The notes beneath the pieces are model-generated. The model saw only the letters and a list, made by a program, of their open reading frames with translations. It had not been told where the DNA came from and searched no databases. Source: Luteibacter yeojuensis (GTDB taxonomy: Bacteria; Pseudomonadota; Gammaproteobacteria; Xanthomonadales; Rhodanobacteraceae). Taken from it: a DNA stretch of 64,000 nt. The position numbers were made by a program, and so were the translations under genes. The stretch spans positions 1 to 64,000 of the forward strand of contig NZ_JZRB01000015.1 in NCBI RefSeq assembly GCF_000964085.1, written 5' to 3'. Positions 1 to 9,788 of the stretch are shown here, in pieces. The stretch's first letter is position 1. Each line of letters opens with the position of its first letter.

Positions 1-39
1 GTAATCCGCGAAGAACCTTTTTTTATGGCCCGCCCACGC

Positions 40-387
40 TCACGGCGTGGGCGGCTTGTCCACCGGGTGCTGCTCGACGATCTTCTCCACGCGCCAGTGC
101 ACGCGCGAGGCATCGGCCGGCGGGTTTTTCACTTCGAGTTCGGTGACCTTCACCAGGTACTCGTTGCCCGGCTTCCAGTCGAAGTTTTCGATGGGTGCGT
201 AGTTGAGCTGCCAGGGCTGGCTGGGCTGCTCGCGGTATTGCAGGCATTCGGTCTGCATCGCGCCGGCGCTGCAGGGGACCTTCTCGGCGGCGATGTAAAC
301 GAGGCGCTCGCGCGAGCCGTGGTGCCCGCCGGTCGTGGCGCAGGCCGCAAGCGCAAGGAGTGGCAGGGCGATGAGTGCGTTGCGCAT
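40..387 (-). CDS. Small DUF4377-type lipoprotein
   Basis: A 115-residue protein starting MRNALIALPLLALAACATTGG. This is a lipoprotein signal peptide with lipobox LAAC, so the mature protein should be anchored to a membrane facing the periplasm. The body contains CLQYRE near the middle and then a W-x-L-x-Y-x-x-I-E-x-F-x-W-x-P-G pattern typical of DUF4377, a domain often found in HslJ/META-type envelope proteins. Its function is unknown. The open frame runs further upstream, but the internal ATG at 385-387 starts the signal peptide and is preferred. The gene stands alone on the minus strand, downstream of aceE and separated from it by a REP palindrome. Confidence 0.75.
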   Translation of the reverse strand: MRNALIALPLLALAACATTGGHHGSRERLVYIAAEKVPCSAGAMQTECLQYREQPSQPWQLNYAPIENFDWKPGNEYLVKVTELEVKNPPADASRVHWRVEKIVEQHPVDKPPTP

Positions 388-499
388 GGCGCGGTTTCCG
401 TTGTGGAGCTTGCCCACAGGAATACCAGCTTGCGCCGCCGCGCACCATCGACAAGGCGTGACGGAAAAAGGGCAATTCGATGGCAGGGCCAGAAATGAC

Positions 500-527
500 T
501 GTGGGAGCCCGCTTGCAGGCTCCCACA
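500..527. repeat. REP-like palindrome
   Basis: Perfect inverted repeat TGTGGGAGCC / GGCTCCCACA with an 8-base loop, between the lipoprotein gene and aceE. It shares its TGTGGGAGC head with the elements at 3377, 62258 and 63759, so it looks like one member of a dispersed extragenic palindrome family. Confidence 0.75.
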
Positions 528-550
528 CAGTTGTATCCGCTTTCCCCGCT

Positions 551-3244
551 TTAGACGGTCATCGGGTTCGGCTTGTCCACGTCCAGCTTGTATTCCTTGA
601 TGGCGCGGCTGACGTCCTTCGCGTTGACCTTGCCGTCCTTCGCGAGGGCGGCGAGCGCAGCGTGGGCGATCCAGTAGCGGTCCACTTCGAAGTGCGAACG
701 CAGGTTGGCGCGGGTATCGCTACGGCCGTAACCGTCGGTGCCCAGCGTGGTGTAGCGCATGCCATCGGGCATGAACGCGCGCACCTGGTCGGAGAACTCG
801 CGGACATAGTCGGTGGCGGCGATGGCCGGGCCCTGGCGATCGGCGAGCAGGCCGGTGATGTACGGCACGCGCTGCGGTGCCTCCGGGTGCAGGCGGTTCC
901 AGCGCTCGGCGTCGAAACCTTCGCGGCGCACCTCGGTGAAGCTCGGCACGGACCAGATATCGGCGGTGACGCCGAAATCCTTCTCGAGCAGCTCGGCGGC
1001 GGCAATGACTTCGCGCAGGATGGTGCCCGAACCCAGCAGCTGCACGCGCGGCTCGTTCTTCTTCGGCTTGCCGGCGTCCTTGAACAGGTACATGCCCTTG
1101 ATGATGCCTTCCTCGCTGCCCTTGGGCATGTCGGGGTGGGCGTAGTTCTCGTTCATCACGGTGATGTAGTAGTACACATCCTCCTGCTCCTGCATCATGC
1201 GGCGCGTGCCGTCCTGCAGCACCACCGCCAGCTCGTACGAGAAGGTGGGGTCGTACGACACGACGTTGGGGATGGCGCCCGACAGCAGGTGCGAGTGGCC
1301 ATCCTCGTGCTGCAGGCCTTCGCCGTTCAGCGTGGTGCGGCCCGAAGTGCCGCCGATGAGGAAGCCACGCGCGCGCATGTCGCCGGCGGCCCAGCAAAGG
1401 TCGCCGATGCGCTGGAAGCCGAACATCGAGTAGTAGATGAAGAACGGCAGCATCGGGGTATTGCTGATGCTGTAGCTGGTGGCGGCGGCGAGCCAGGCGC
1501 TCATGCCGCCGGCTTCGCTGATGCCTTCCTGCAGCACCTGGCCCTTCTGGTCTTCACGGTAGTAAAGCAGCTGGTCGGCGTCCTGCGGGCGGTACTTCTG
1601 GCCGAACGGCGCGTAGATGCCGATCTGGCGGAACATGCCCTCCATGCCGAAGGTGCGGGCCTCGTCGGCCACGATGGGCACGATGCGCGGGCCAAGCTCC
1701 TTGTCGCGCAGCATGAGGTTCATGCCACGGACGAGCGCCATGGTGGTGGAGATCTCGCGATCGCCGGTGCCCTTGGTGATCTGCTCGAACGCCTCGAGGC
1801 CCGGGGCCTTGAACGACTGGTCGGCCTTGCGGCGGCGCTGCGGCAGCGAACCGCCGAGCGCGCGGCGGCGCTCGAGCATGTACTGCACTTCGTCCGAGTC
1901 CTTGCCCGGGTGGAAGTACGGCACCTCGTCGAGCTTGTCGTCGGGCACCGGGATATTGAAGCGGTCGCGGAAGGCGCGGATGGCGTCCGTGTCCATCTTC
2001 TTCTGGTTGTGCGCCGGGTTCTGCGATTCGCCCGCGGCGCCCATGCCGTAGCCCTTCACCGTCTTGGCGAGGATCACGGTGGGCATGCCCTTGGTGTTCA
2101 TCGCCGCGTGGTACGCCGCGTACACCTTGTGCGGGTCGTGGCCACCACGGTTGAGGCGCCAGATGTCGTCGTCGGACATGTTGGCGACCAGCGCGGCGGT
2201 TTCCGGGTACTTGCCGAAGAACTTCTCGCGCGTGTACGCGCCGCCGAAGGCCTTGCATGCCTGGTACTCGCCGTCGACCGTTTCCATCATGAGCTGGCGC
2301 AGCTTGCCCGAGGTATCGCGGGCGAGGAGCGGATCCCAGTAGCTGCCCCACACCACCTTGATGGCGTTCCAGCCGGCGCCGCGGAAGACGCCTTCCAGTT
2401 CCTGGATGATCTTGCCGTTGCCGCGCACCGGGCCATCGAGGCGCTGCAGGTTGCAGTTGATGACGAAGATGAGGTTATCGAGGCCTTCGCGGCCGGCGAG
2501 GGCGATGGCGCCCAGCGATTCCGGCTCGTCCGATTCACCGTCGCCCATGAAGCACCAGATCTTGCGATCGGACTTGGGCATGAGGCCGCGGTGCTCGAGG
2601 TACTTCCAGAACTGCGCCTGGTAGATGGCCTGGATGGGGCCGAGGCCCATGGACACCGTGGGCACCTGCCAGTAATCCGGCATGAGCCAGGGGTGCGGGT
2701 ACGAGGACAGGCCGCGGCCCTTGCCGGCCACTTCCATGCGGAAGAGATCGAGCTGGTCTTCGGTGAGGCGGCCCTCGAGGAACGAGCGCGCGTACACGCC
2801 AGGGGCCGAGTGGCCCTGGTGGAACACCAGGTCGCCCGGGTGCTCGGCGCTGGGGGCGCGCCAGAAATGGTTGAAGCCCACGTCGTACAGCGTGGCCGAC
2901 GAGGCGAAGCTGGAGATGTGGCCGCCCAGGTCGCCCGGCTTGCGGTTGGCGCGCACGACGGTGGCCAGCGCGTTCCAGCGGATAAGCGAGCGGATGCGCC
3001 ACTCGAGGGCGGCGTCGCCCGGGCTGCGCGCTTCCATGTGCGGCGGGATGGTGTTGACGTATTCCGTGGTCGGGTCGAACGGCAGGTAACCACCGGCGCG
3101 ACGCGTGGAATCGACCATGCGCTCCAGGAGGTAGTGGGCGCGTTCCGTGCCATCGTGGTTGATGACCGCGTTAAGCGATTCGACCCATTCCCGGGTTTCG
3201 GTAGGGTCGAGGTCCTGGTTGAGCGTGTCGTCGATCTGGTCCAT
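551..3244 (-). CDS. aceE: Pyruvate dehydrogenase E1 component (homodimeric type)
   Basis: An 897-residue thiamine-diphosphate enzyme that decarboxylates pyruvate and passes the acetyl group to E2 in the pyruvate dehydrogenase complex (cytoplasm). E. coli AceE has 887 residues. The ThDP/Mg motif GDGESDEPES is followed about 25 residues later by the NCN end of the motif, and the AceE-type sequences ARSFLEGRL and GESQNPAHNQKK are present. The start MDQIDDTLNQ at 3244 is chosen because GGAG lies about 6 bases upstream; an in-frame extension to 3328 adds non-homologous sequence. aceF and lpd are not adjacent, so the complex genes are either split or lie outside this window. maeB lies upstream on the same strand, separated by a REP doublet. 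Confidence 0.96.
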   Translation of the reverse strand: MDQIDDTLNQDLDPTETREWVESLNAVINHDGTERAHYLLERMVDSTRRAGGYLPFDPTTEYVNTIPPHMEARSPGDAALEWRIRSLIRWNALATVVRANRKPGDLGGHISSFASSATLYDVGFNHFWRAPSAEHPGDLVFHQGHSAPGVYARSFLEGRLTEDQLDLFRMEVAGKGRGLSSYPHPWLMPDYWQVPTVSMGLGPIQAIYQAQFWKYLEHRGLMPKSDRKIWCFMGDGESDEPESLGAIALAGREGLDNLIFVINCNLQRLDGPVRGNGKIIQELEGVFRGAGWNAIKVVWGSYWDPLLARDTSGKLRQLMMETVDGEYQACKAFGGAYTREKFFGKYPETAALVANMSDDDIWRLNRGGHDPHKVYAAYHAAMNTKGMPTVILAKTVKGYGMGAAGESQNPAHNQKKMDTDAIRAFRDRFNIPVPDDKLDEVPYFHPGKDSDEVQYMLERRRALGGSLPQRRRKADQSFKAPGLEAFEQITKGTGDREISTTMALVRGMNLMLRDKELGPRIVPIVADEARTFGMEGMFRQIGIYAPFGQKYRPQDADQLLYYREDQKGQVLQEGISEAGGMSAWLAAATSYSISNTPMLPFFIYYSMFGFQRIGDLCWAAGDMRARGFLIGGTSGRTTLNGEGLQHEDGHSHLLSGAIPNVVSYDPTFSYELAVVLQDGTRRMMQEQEDVYYYITVMNENYAHPDMPKGSEEGIIKGMYLFKDAGKPKKNEPRVQLLGSGTILREVIAAAELLEKDFGVTADIWSVPSFTEVRREGFDAERWNRLHPEAPQRVPYITGLLADRQGPAIAATDYVREFSDQVRAFMPDGMRYTTLGTDGYGRSDTRANLRSHFEVDRYWIAHAALAALAKDGKVNAKDVSRAIKEYKLDVDKPNPMTV

Positions 3245-3376
3245 GGAAGCTCCGGCTGCGCCTGGGCGCGCACGTGGGGACTGAAGAGATCCGCTGGGGG
3301 GCGGGAAAACCTGTTGATAATACCGCATCGTCCCGGCATACGCGGCGGTACGGGGCGGTTGAATCGATCCAAACCT

Positions 3377-3473
3377 TGTAGGAGCCCACCCCGTGGGCGA
3401 CAGCTATTCGCGGTGCGCCCCACGCTAGCCGGCGTTGTCGCGAAAGGCGTCGCCCACGGAGTGGGCTCCTACA
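3377..3473. repeat. REP doublet (REPIN-like)
   Basis: Two inverted copies of about 25 bases (TGTAGGAGCCCACCCCGTGG ... and its near-complement ending GTGGGCTCCTACA) flank roughly 45 bases of unique sequence. Each copy has its own short palindrome (CCCAC..GTGGG). It fills most of the gap between aceE and maeB and is the clearest paired element of the REP family in this window. Confidence 0.8.
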
Positions 3474-3482
3474 ATCAATGGC

Positions 3483-5777
3483 TTACGATCCGCGCGGCTT
3501 CACACCAGCACGGATCTGCGCTTCCACGCAGGCCACCGAGGTCATGTTCACCACCCGGCGGACCGTCGCCTGCGGGGTGAGGATGTGCGCCGGCTTGGCC
3601 ACGCCCATGAGGATGGGGCCGATCACCACGCCGTCGCACAGCACGCGGACCATGTTGTAGGCGGTGTTGGCCGCATCCAGGGTCGGGAACACGAAGACGT
3701 TGGCCTTACCTTCCAGGCGCGAGTTCGGGAAGATGCGCTCGCGCAGCTCGGGCTCGAGCGCCACGTCGGCCTGCATCTCGCCTTCCACCTCCAGCTTGGG
3801 CACGCGTTCGCGGATCAGCTTCAGCGCATCGCGCATCTTCCGCGAGTTGCGCGTCTCGCGGCTGCCGAAATTGGAGTTCGACAGCAGCGCGATCTTCGGC
3901 TGGATGCCGAACAGCTTCAGGCGGATGGAGGCCTGCAGCGTGGCTTCGGCGATCTGCTCGGGGGTCGGGTCTTCCTGCACGTAGGTGTCGAGGAAGAAGA
4001 ACGTACCCTTCTCGGTGGCCACGGCCGCCATGGCCGAAGCCTCGCAGACGCTCTCATCCAGGCCGATGATGTCGCGGATGTAGTCGAGCTTGCTCTGGTA
4101 GGTGCCCACCAGGCCGCAGATCATCGCGTCGGCTTCGCCGCGCTCGACCATCAGCGCCGCGATGACCGTGGGCCGCGAACGCACCACCGCCTTGGCCGAC
4201 GCCGGCGTGACGCCACGGCGCTCCATGATCGAGTGGTAAAGCTTCCAATAGTCTTCAAAGCGCGGATCCGAGTGGATGTTGCACATCTCGAAATCGACGC
4301 CCGGCTTCAGGCGCAGGCCCGCGCGGGCGATGCGCTTCTCGATGACATCGGGGCGGCCGACCAGGATGGGCCGGGCCAGGCCTTCGTCCACCACCGTCTG
4401 CACGGCGCGCAGCACGGTTTCTTCCTCGCCCTCGGCGTACACCACGCGCTTGGGGTCGGCCTTGGCGCGGTCGAACACCGGCTTCATGAGCAGGCCGGTG
4501 CGGAACACGAAGCTGGTGAGCTTCTCGATGTAGGCCGGGAAGTCTTCCATCGGCCGCTGGGCCACGCCGGAATCCATGGCCGCACGGGCGATGGCCGGCG
4601 GCAGCTGGATCAGCAGGCGCGGATCGAACGGCTGCGGGATGAGGTATTCCGGACCGAAGCTGGGCGGCTTGCCGCCGTAGGCGCGCGCGCTGACATCGGA
4701 CGATTCACGCCGGGCCAGCTCCGCGATGGCCTTGACGCAGGCCACCTTCATGGCCTCGTTGATCACCGTGGCGCCGACGTCCAGCGCGCCGCGGAACAGG
4801 TAGGGGAAGCACAGCGCGTTGTTTACCTGGTTCGGGTAATCCGAACGGCCCGTGGCCATGATGCAATCGGGGCGGACGGCCTTGGCGTCTTCCGGCAGGA
4901 TCTCGGGGTTCGGGTTGGCCAGCGCGAAGATGATGGGGCGTTCCGCCATCGTCGCGACCATCTCCGGCTTCAGGATGCCGCCGGCCGAAAGGCCAAGGAA
5001 GATATCCGCGCCCTCGACGATCTCGGCCAGCGTGCGCTTGTCGGTATCGCGCGCGTAGCGCGCCTTGTCCGGGTCGAGGTCGGTGCGGCCGGTGTGCAGC
5101 ACGCCGTCGCGATCGAACGCGAGGATGTTTTCCTTCTTCATGCCCAGGGTAACGAGCATATCGACACAGGAGATGCCCGCCGCGCCCATGCCGGTGGTGG
5201 CGAGCTTCACGTCCTCGATCTTCTTGCCGGTTACCAGCAGCGCGTTGAGCACCGCGGCGCCGACGATGATGGCGGTGCCGTGCTGGTCATCATGGAATAC
5301 CGGGATCTTCATGCGCTCGCGGAGCTTGCGCTCGACGACGAAACACTCCGGTGCCTTGATGTCCTCGAGGTTGATGCCACCGAAGGTGGGCTCGAGGCTG
5401 GCGATGATGTCGACCAGCTTGTCGGGGTCGGTCTCGTTGATCTCGATGTCGAAGACGTCGACACCGGCGAACTTCTGGAACAGGACGCCCTTGCCTTCCA
5501 TCACCGGCTTGCTCGCCAGCGCGCCGATGTTGCCGAGGCCGAGCACCGCGGTGCCGTTGGAGATGACCGCGACGAGGTTGGCGCGCGCGGTGAGTTCGGC
5601 GGCTTCCTGCGGGTCGGCCACGATGGCGTCGCATGCCGCGGCGACGCCGGGCGAATACGCGAGCGAGAGATCGCGCTGGGTCAGCAGTGACGTGGTCGGC
5701 GTGACCTTGATCTTGCCCGGGCGGGGAAGGCGGTGGTACTCGAGGGCGGCTTGCCTCAGTTCCTCGGAGATGGCCAT
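3483..5777 (-). CDS. maeB: NADP-dependent malic enzyme with phosphotransacetylase-like C-terminus
   Basis: A 764-residue two-domain protein of MaeB type (E. coli MaeB is about 759). Residues ~1-430 are the malic enzyme, which decarboxylates malate to pyruvate with NADP; visible motifs include [33 protein letters not shown] and [10 protein letters not shown]. Residues ~430-764 resemble phosphate acetyltransferase ([16 protein letters not shown]), a domain thought to be regulatory in this family. The start MAISEEL is preceded by AGGA at short spacing. The open frame extends to 6428, but that part opposes another gene and has no family similarity. Together with aceE downstream, the product feeds and uses pyruvate. 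Confidence 0.95.
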   Translation of the reverse strand: MAISEELRQAALEYHRLPRPGKIKVTPTTSLLTQRDLSLAYSPGVAAACDAIVADPQEAAELTARANLVAVISNGTAVLGLGNIGALASKPVMEGKGVLFQKFAGVDVFDIEINETDPDKLVDIIASLEPTFGGINLEDIKAPECFVVERKLRERMKIPVFHDDQHGTAIIVGAAVLNALLVTGKKIEDVKLATTGMGAAGISCVDMLVTLGMKKENILAFDRDGVLHTGRTDLDPDKARYARDTDKRTLAEIVEGADIFLGLSAGGILKPEMVATMAERPIIFALANPNPEILPEDAKAVRPDCIMATGRSDYPNQVNNALCFPYLFRGALDVGATVINEAMKVACVKAIAELARRESSDVSARAYGGKPPSFGPEYLIPQPFDPRLLIQLPPAIARAAMDSGVAQRPMEDFPAYIEKLTSFVFRTGLLMKPVFDRAKADPKRVVYAEGEEETVLRAVQTVVDEGLARPILVGRPDVIEKRIARAGLRLKPGVDFEMCNIHSDPRFEDYWKLYHSIMERRGVTPASAKAVVRSRPTVIAALMVERGEADAMICGLVGTYQSKLDYIRDIIGLDESVCEASAMAAVATEKGTFFFLDTYVQEDPTPEQIAEATLQASIRLKLFGIQPKIALLSNSNFGSRETRNSRKMRDALKLIRERVPKLEVEGEMQADVALEPELRERIFPNSRLEGKANVFVFPTLDAANTAYNMVRVLCDGVVIGPILMGVAKPAHILTPQATVRRVVNMTSVACVEAQIRAGVKPRGS

Positions 5778-5879
5778 GGGATCCTGTGGGAGAAGCTGGT
5801 CGGAAACCCCGATGTTAACACCGCGCCGACACGCGCCCGCCCTTGCGGTGAGTGGCTTTCCGACAAGCAGTGATAGCCA

Positions 5880-5911
5880 GCGCCTACGCATTCTGTAGGC
5901 GCATACCTGCA
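5880..5911. promoter_or_regulatory. Hairpin and 18-base motif upstream of the reprolysin-like gene
   Basis: GCGCCTAC (5880-5887) and GTAGGCGC (5895-5902) form an 8-bp stem with a 7-base loop. Overlapping it, 5894-5911 reads TGTAGGCGCATACCTGCA, which matches 16 of 18 bases of the palindrome at 12217-12234 upstream of the exported A-B-A'-B' operon. It may be a shared operator or a shortened REP element; which one is not decided by the sequence. It lies 57 bases before the ATG at 5968. Confidence 0.45.
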
Positions 5912-5967
5912 TTGCGAATCCATGCGGATGCGTACGCTTTGACCTCCCGCCACCACCCGAGGTCACC

Positions 5968-7599
5968 ATGCGCCCATTGCTGTGTCGTTTCCTGGCTTGC
6001 GGGGCGTGGGCGCTGGCCACCCGGGCGGTGGCGGGTCCCGACCACCTCGCCGACGCACGCGCGCCGCTGTTTGCCCTGGCGCCCGGTGGCGTCGCGTCGG
6101 CCGAGGTCGTGCTGCCCGTCGACGGGGCCACCACCGCGCGCTTCCGCATGGTCGATTCGGGCACCCTGCCCGCCGACCTGCGCCGCCGGTTCCCCGCGCT
6201 GCGCAGCTTCCGCGGCAACGACGCCACCGGCCGCGCCGCCCGGCTGGATTTCGCCCGTGGCACGGCCCGGCTCGCGGTACGGGAGGCCGATGGGCGCTGG
6301 CTGTCGGCGGTTTCGCCGCTGCCCGCCCCGGGCGCGGCATCCCCGGGCCACGCCCATCTGCAACCCGCCATGGCGCGCGCGGTTGCGCGGCCCACCACCC
6401 GGGCGGCGGCCATGGCCGCCCACGGCAACCTGCATTACACCTTCCGCCTGGCGGTGGCGGCCGACAGCCACTTCGTCGCCGCCAACGGCGGCAGCCGGGA
6501 TGCCGCGCTCGGTGCCATCGCCCACCTGGTCAACCGGGCCAACGAGGTACTGGAAACCGATCTCGGCGTGAGCATGGTGCTGGCCGCCCATGCCGAGCGG
6601 CTCGTGCTCACCGATACCGAAGGCGATGCGCTGCGCCACGGCGAGCCCATGGCGGCGGCGGTCACGCTCATCGAACGGCGGCTTGGCGCACGGGCCTACG
6701 ATATCGGCCATGCGTTCGTGGCCGGGCGCGGCCGGGGCGGGCAGCCCCGTACGTCGTGCAGCGATTCGCTCGCTGGGCTTTACCATGCCGCGCACAAGGC
6801 CGCGGCATGGAGCAGCGGCGCCACCACCGAACACGCGTTCGCGGCGTTTGTCGCCGGCCTCGGCGCCCAACTCGGCGCGCAGCCCGTGGCGAACCTTTGC
6901 ACGGGTTGCCTCGCCTTCCACGGCTTGCAGATCGCGCAGGTGCGTGCATGGCTTGGGTCGCGCGGCGGCCGCTGCGCCCGCAAGCACGTGGTCGATGCCG
7001 CGGCACCATGGATCGAGCCCCCACCCCCCGACGAGCCCATCGTCATCCCGGCACGCACGCCGTTCTGGCTCGACGCCCTCGTGGTGCCGTCGATGCCCGG
7101 CCGGTGGCTTTCCTACGCGTGGGACGCGATCGACGCGCAGCCCTGGTTCGATGCCACGGCGCCACAAGCCCAGCCGCGGCGCGCGTTCACCGCACCCTTG
7201 CCCAGCACATCGCGCGACATGGCCTTCCGCCTCACGGTGCGCGACCACGGCGGCGCCGCGGCCACGGTGGCCAGTAGTGATGTACACGTGCGCGTCGTCG
7301 ATACCGGGCGCCCGTTCGCCCTGGCAAGCACCGGCGATGCGCACGCCGGTGGGCCCATCGACATCCACTGGGACCCTGCCGGCACACCCGAACCACCCAT
7401 CGCGTGCCATTTCCTCGATGCCACGCTATCCACGGACGGAGGCGTGTCGTGGCGCATGCTGGCGCGTGACGTAGCCAACACGGGGGCCGCCCGGATCACC
7501 CTGCCCGCGGGCATCACCAGTGACGACGCGCGCCTGCGCCTCGCCTGCGACTGGCGCCCGTTCTTCGCGGAGTCACCCACGCCATTCCGTATCCGCTAG
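5968..7599 (+). CDS. Secreted reprolysin-like (M12B-type) metallopeptidase homologue, apparently inactive
   Basis: A 543-residue protein with a signal peptide (residues ~1-22, cleavage after AVA). Residues ~150-330 follow the layout of bacterial reprolysin-like zinc peptidases: NRANEVLETDLGVSMVLAAH, LVLTDTEGD, YDIGHAFVAG and CSDSLAGLYH all have close counterparts in that family. Residues ~355-543 resemble the beta-sandwich domains that normally follow (IPARTPFWLDA, LSYAWDAID, STDGGVSW). Where an active enzyme has VAHExGHxxGAxH, this one has V295-A-G-L-G-A-Q-L-G-A-Q305, so the glutamate and the zinc histidines are missing. It is probably exported but not a working protease; the frame is intact. 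There is no operon partner, as the next gene points the other way. Confidence 0.7.
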   Translation: MRPLLCRFLACGAWALATRAVAGPDHLADARAPLFALAPGGVASAEVVLPVDGATTARFRMVDSGTLPADLRRRFPALRSFRGNDATGRAARLDFARGTARLAVREADGRWLSAVSPLPAPGAASPGHAHLQPAMARAVARPTTRAAAMAAHGNLHYTFRLAVAADSHFVAANGGSRDAALGAIAHLVNRANEVLETDLGVSMVLAAHAERLVLTDTEGDALRHGEPMAAAVTLIERRLGARAYDIGHAFVAGRGRGGQPRTSCSDSLAGLYHAAHKAAAWSSGATTEHAFAAFVAGLGAQLGAQPVANLCTGCLAFHGLQIAQVRAWLGSRGGRCARKHVVDAAAPWIEPPPPDEPIVIPARTPFWLDALVVPSMPGRWLSYAWDAIDAQPWFDATAPQAQPRRAFTAPLPSTSRDMAFRLTVRDHGGAAATVASSDVHVRVVDTGRPFALASTGDAHAGGPIDIHWDPAGTPEPPIACHFLDATLSTDGGVSWRMLARDVANTGAARITLPAGITSDDARLRLACDWRPFFAESPTPFRIR

Positions 7600-7603
7600 C
7601 GGC

Positions 7604-8884
7604 TCACAGGCCGAGCGAGATTTCCTCGGCTTCCACGCCTGCCATGTGGATGTGGTTGACGAACAGCGAGAACGCCAGCTTGCCGGCCAGGCCATGCACG
7701 TGCTGCATCCACGGCGGCAGGTAGCGCGGGGCGGCGATGTCGCCGTTTTCAAAGTGCGCCTCCAGCGACATCACGTCGTGGAGCGCGAGCTTGCCGGCGA
7801 ACAGGTTGCGCAGCAGGTCGAGGCGGCGCTGGCGCAGCGCCCAACGGAAGAACGTGTGCACGGCTAGCAGGCCGGTGAGGTAGACGTTGTCCTTGGCGAA
7901 CGCCGACCCACCCGTGAGCGGCACGCCGCGGAACACGCGCTGCGCCGAATGGAAGCTATCGGGCACGCTCTGGCCGCAGACGCGGAAGTAGCGGAACACC
8001 TCGACGAAGTCCGCGCCGTTCATCGCCATGTCGATGGCGAGGATGCGCAGGCTGATGCGCTTCAGCCGCGAGATGTCGATGGCGCCGGACATCAGCTCGG
8101 CGAACACCGCCAGGCCTTCCTGCGTAGCCGTGACGCGCGGCGAGGTACGCGCCAGCGAGGCCAGCACTGGCTGCTCGCGCCCGTTAAGCGCCGTGAGCGA
8201 ATGCACGAAGGCTTCGTGCGCCAGCAACTGGTGGCGGTCGTACTCGGTGAAGCGCGCACCGCCGCGCAGGCGGATGCGCGTGGCACCGGCCGCGGCCTTG
8301 GCGGTGAGCTCGGGGTCCACTTCCACGGCGATGGTGCCGGGGGCGAAAAAGGCATCCAGCCTGGCCGTCATGTCGCGGCGCAGCTCGTCGGCGCTGATGT
8401 GGCCGGCGGCGTCCTCGGTCTCGAGGTCGGCGCCCAGCTCATCGGCCAGGTTCACGAAGTACGCCGCGGCATCGAGGTTGCTGCGGCTGCTGCCCGGTAT
8501 CGCGTCGCCCGGGCGGCCGTAGAGCAGCACCGAGGCCTCGGTGACCCCGTCGGTGCCCGCGGCCTCGAGCATGCGGGTGGCCACCCGCCATGACTCGGCC
8601 GTGCGGCGCAGGTAATCGGCGATCGGGTGGTCTTCGCTCGCCTCGGCCTCGATGACCTCGAGCTCGGCGCGGGTTTCCGAAAGGTCGGGCGGGTTGTAGC
8701 GAATCTCCGGCACCGACAGGCGCCCGGCGCTGAATTCCTCGATCAGCCGCTCTTCCACCGAGGCCGGCCACGACACCGTGGGCAGGATGCGGATGTTGCG
8801 GACGGCGCCCAGGAGGCGCTGGTCGAGGTCCGCGTAGCGGCGCATTTCCGGGGAAAGCGGCGGGGTTTCAGCCTTGGCGTGCAT
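7604..8884 (-). CDS. DUF1704 / QEGLA-motif putative metallopeptidase
   Basis: A 426-residue protein of the family often labelled flavohemoglobin expression-modulating QEGLA motif protein (DUF1704). It has the HE-x(3)-H pattern in LLAHEAFVHSL, followed by the TQEGLAVFAELM motif that names the family; the histidines and glutamate fit a zinc site. The eukaryotic relatives (MATCAP/KIAA0895L) are tyrosine carboxypeptidases acting on tubulin, so a peptidase role is plausible, but the bacterial substrate is unknown. There is no signal peptide, so it should be cytoplasmic. It converges with the reprolysin-like gene (4 bases between stops), and a partial REP (TGTGGGAGCGCGC, from 8904) lies upstream. 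Confidence 0.8.
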   Translation of the reverse strand: MHAKAETPPLSPEMRRYADLDQRLLGAVRNIRILPTVSWPASVEERLIEEFSAGRLSVPEIRYNPPDLSETRAELEVIEAEASEDHPIADYLRRTAESWRVATRMLEAAGTDGVTEASVLLYGRPGDAIPGSSRSNLDAAAYFVNLADELGADLETEDAAGHISADELRRDMTARLDAFFAPGTIAVEVDPELTAKAAAGATRIRLRGGARFTEYDRHQLLAHEAFVHSLTALNGREQPVLASLARTSPRVTATQEGLAVFAELMSGAIDISRLKRISLRILAIDMAMNGADFVEVFRYFRVCGQSVPDSFHSAQRVFRGVPLTGGSAFAKDNVYLTGLLAVHTFFRWALRQRRLDLLRNLFAGKLALHDVMSLEAHFENGDIAAPRYLPPWMQHVHGLAGKLAFSLFVNHIHMAGVEAEEISLGL

Positions 8885-8959
8885 GCGCGGAGTATATGAG
8901 GCCCTGTGGGAGCGCGCTTGCCCCCGACGCGGGGGTAAACGCGCGATTTGAGTCGCGTC

Positions 8960-9706
8960 TCAACGCGACGAAATATATTTCTCTCGACGAATGTGCTGGA
9001 CCGCCAACCCGTGCTCCTTCAGTGCCGAAAACGCCGCATCCACCATGTTCGGGTTGCCGCACAGGTAGGCGATATCCTCGTCGGCCGTGGGCTCCAGCTC
9101 GGCCAGCACGTCCTGGACATAACCCAAGCGGTCGTGCGGGCGGGGGTTGGGGCGGGCGCCACGGCTGAAGCAGGGGTGGAAGCTGAAGCCCTCGTGCTTG
9201 CGTGCGAAGGCATCGAATTCCTCGCCATAGAGCAGTTCGCCCTCGTTCCGGGCCCCGTAAAGCAGGACGAAACGGCAGCCGCGCGAGGCCATGAGGGCCT
9301 CGATCTGGGGCAGCATGGCCCTGTATGGGGTGACGCCCGTGCCCGTGGCGATGAGGATGTAGCGTGTGTTCTGGTCACCATCCATGAGGCAAAACCGGCC
9401 GTAGGGGCCGCTGGCGTCGATGGTGCCGCCGGCATCCAGGCCGCCCAGGAGCTTCGTGGCGGCCCCGCCCTCGACATAGCTCACGGCGATCTCGATGCGC
9501 TGGACCGGGCCGGTGCCATCGCCCACGGTACCCACCGAGTAGCTGCGCTTGGTGGCCTTGCCGTCGTCGTAATGGAAGTGCACCTGGAGGAACTGGCCCG
9601 GCACGAAGGCCAGCGGCTGGCCGTCCACCCGCTCGAAGGCCAGGTGCCGCACCGAGGGGGCGAGCATGAAGCTGTCGGCGAGGCGGAGCTGGAATTGTTC
9701 GGCCAT
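8960..9706 (-). CDS. fpr: Ferredoxin--NADP+ reductase
   Basis: A 248-residue flavoprotein, the same length as E. coli Fpr. It moves electrons between NADPH and ferredoxin or flavodoxin in the cytoplasm. The FAD-binding RSYSVG motif sits at about one quarter of the length, ATGTGVTPYRAMLP is the NADP pyrophosphate site, and LCGNPNMVDAAF is the usual C-terminal motif. The start MAEQFQLRL at 9706 is used; the longer frame to 9826 runs into the divergent ABC transporter gene. The 82-base gap to that gene must hold both promoters. Confidence 0.92.
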   Translation of the reverse strand: MAEQFQLRLADSFMLAPSVRHLAFERVDGQPLAFVPGQFLQVHFHYDDGKATKRSYSVGTVGDGTGPVQRIEIAVSYVEGGAATKLLGGLDAGGTIDASGPYGRFCLMDGDQNTRYILIATGTGVTPYRAMLPQIEALMASRGCRFVLLYGARNEGELLYGEEFDAFARKHEGFSFHPCFSRGARPNPRPHDRLGYVQDVLAELEPTADEDIAYLCGNPNMVDAAFSALKEHGLAVQHIRREKYISSR

Positions 9707-9755
9707 GGAAAGTCTCTGTTGACGCTGGGGAACAGGGTCGCCCGGCAAAGCCCGG

Positions 9756-9761
9756 TATAAT
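9756..9761 (+). promoter_or_regulatory. Probable -10 element for the ABC/RluF operon
   Basis: TATAAT, a consensus -10 hexamer, 27 bases before the ATG at 9789 in otherwise GC-rich sequence. A TTGACG lies further upstream but at too great a spacing (31 bases) to pair with it, so the -35 is uncertain. Confidence 0.5.
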
Positions 9762-9788
9762 AGGCGGCTTGTCATCCCGGCGCAGCCC

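Noticed and set aside
9-60. Hairpin with A/T run as terminator of the first lipoprotein gene
   Set aside because: The T-run lies before the stem on the plus strand, so the minus-strand transcript would end in A's; it does not fit a rho-independent terminator for that gene.
335-3580. 1,081-codon plus-strand frame opposite aceE
   Set aside because: Shadow of aceE; rich in Ala/Val/His/Arg and without family features.
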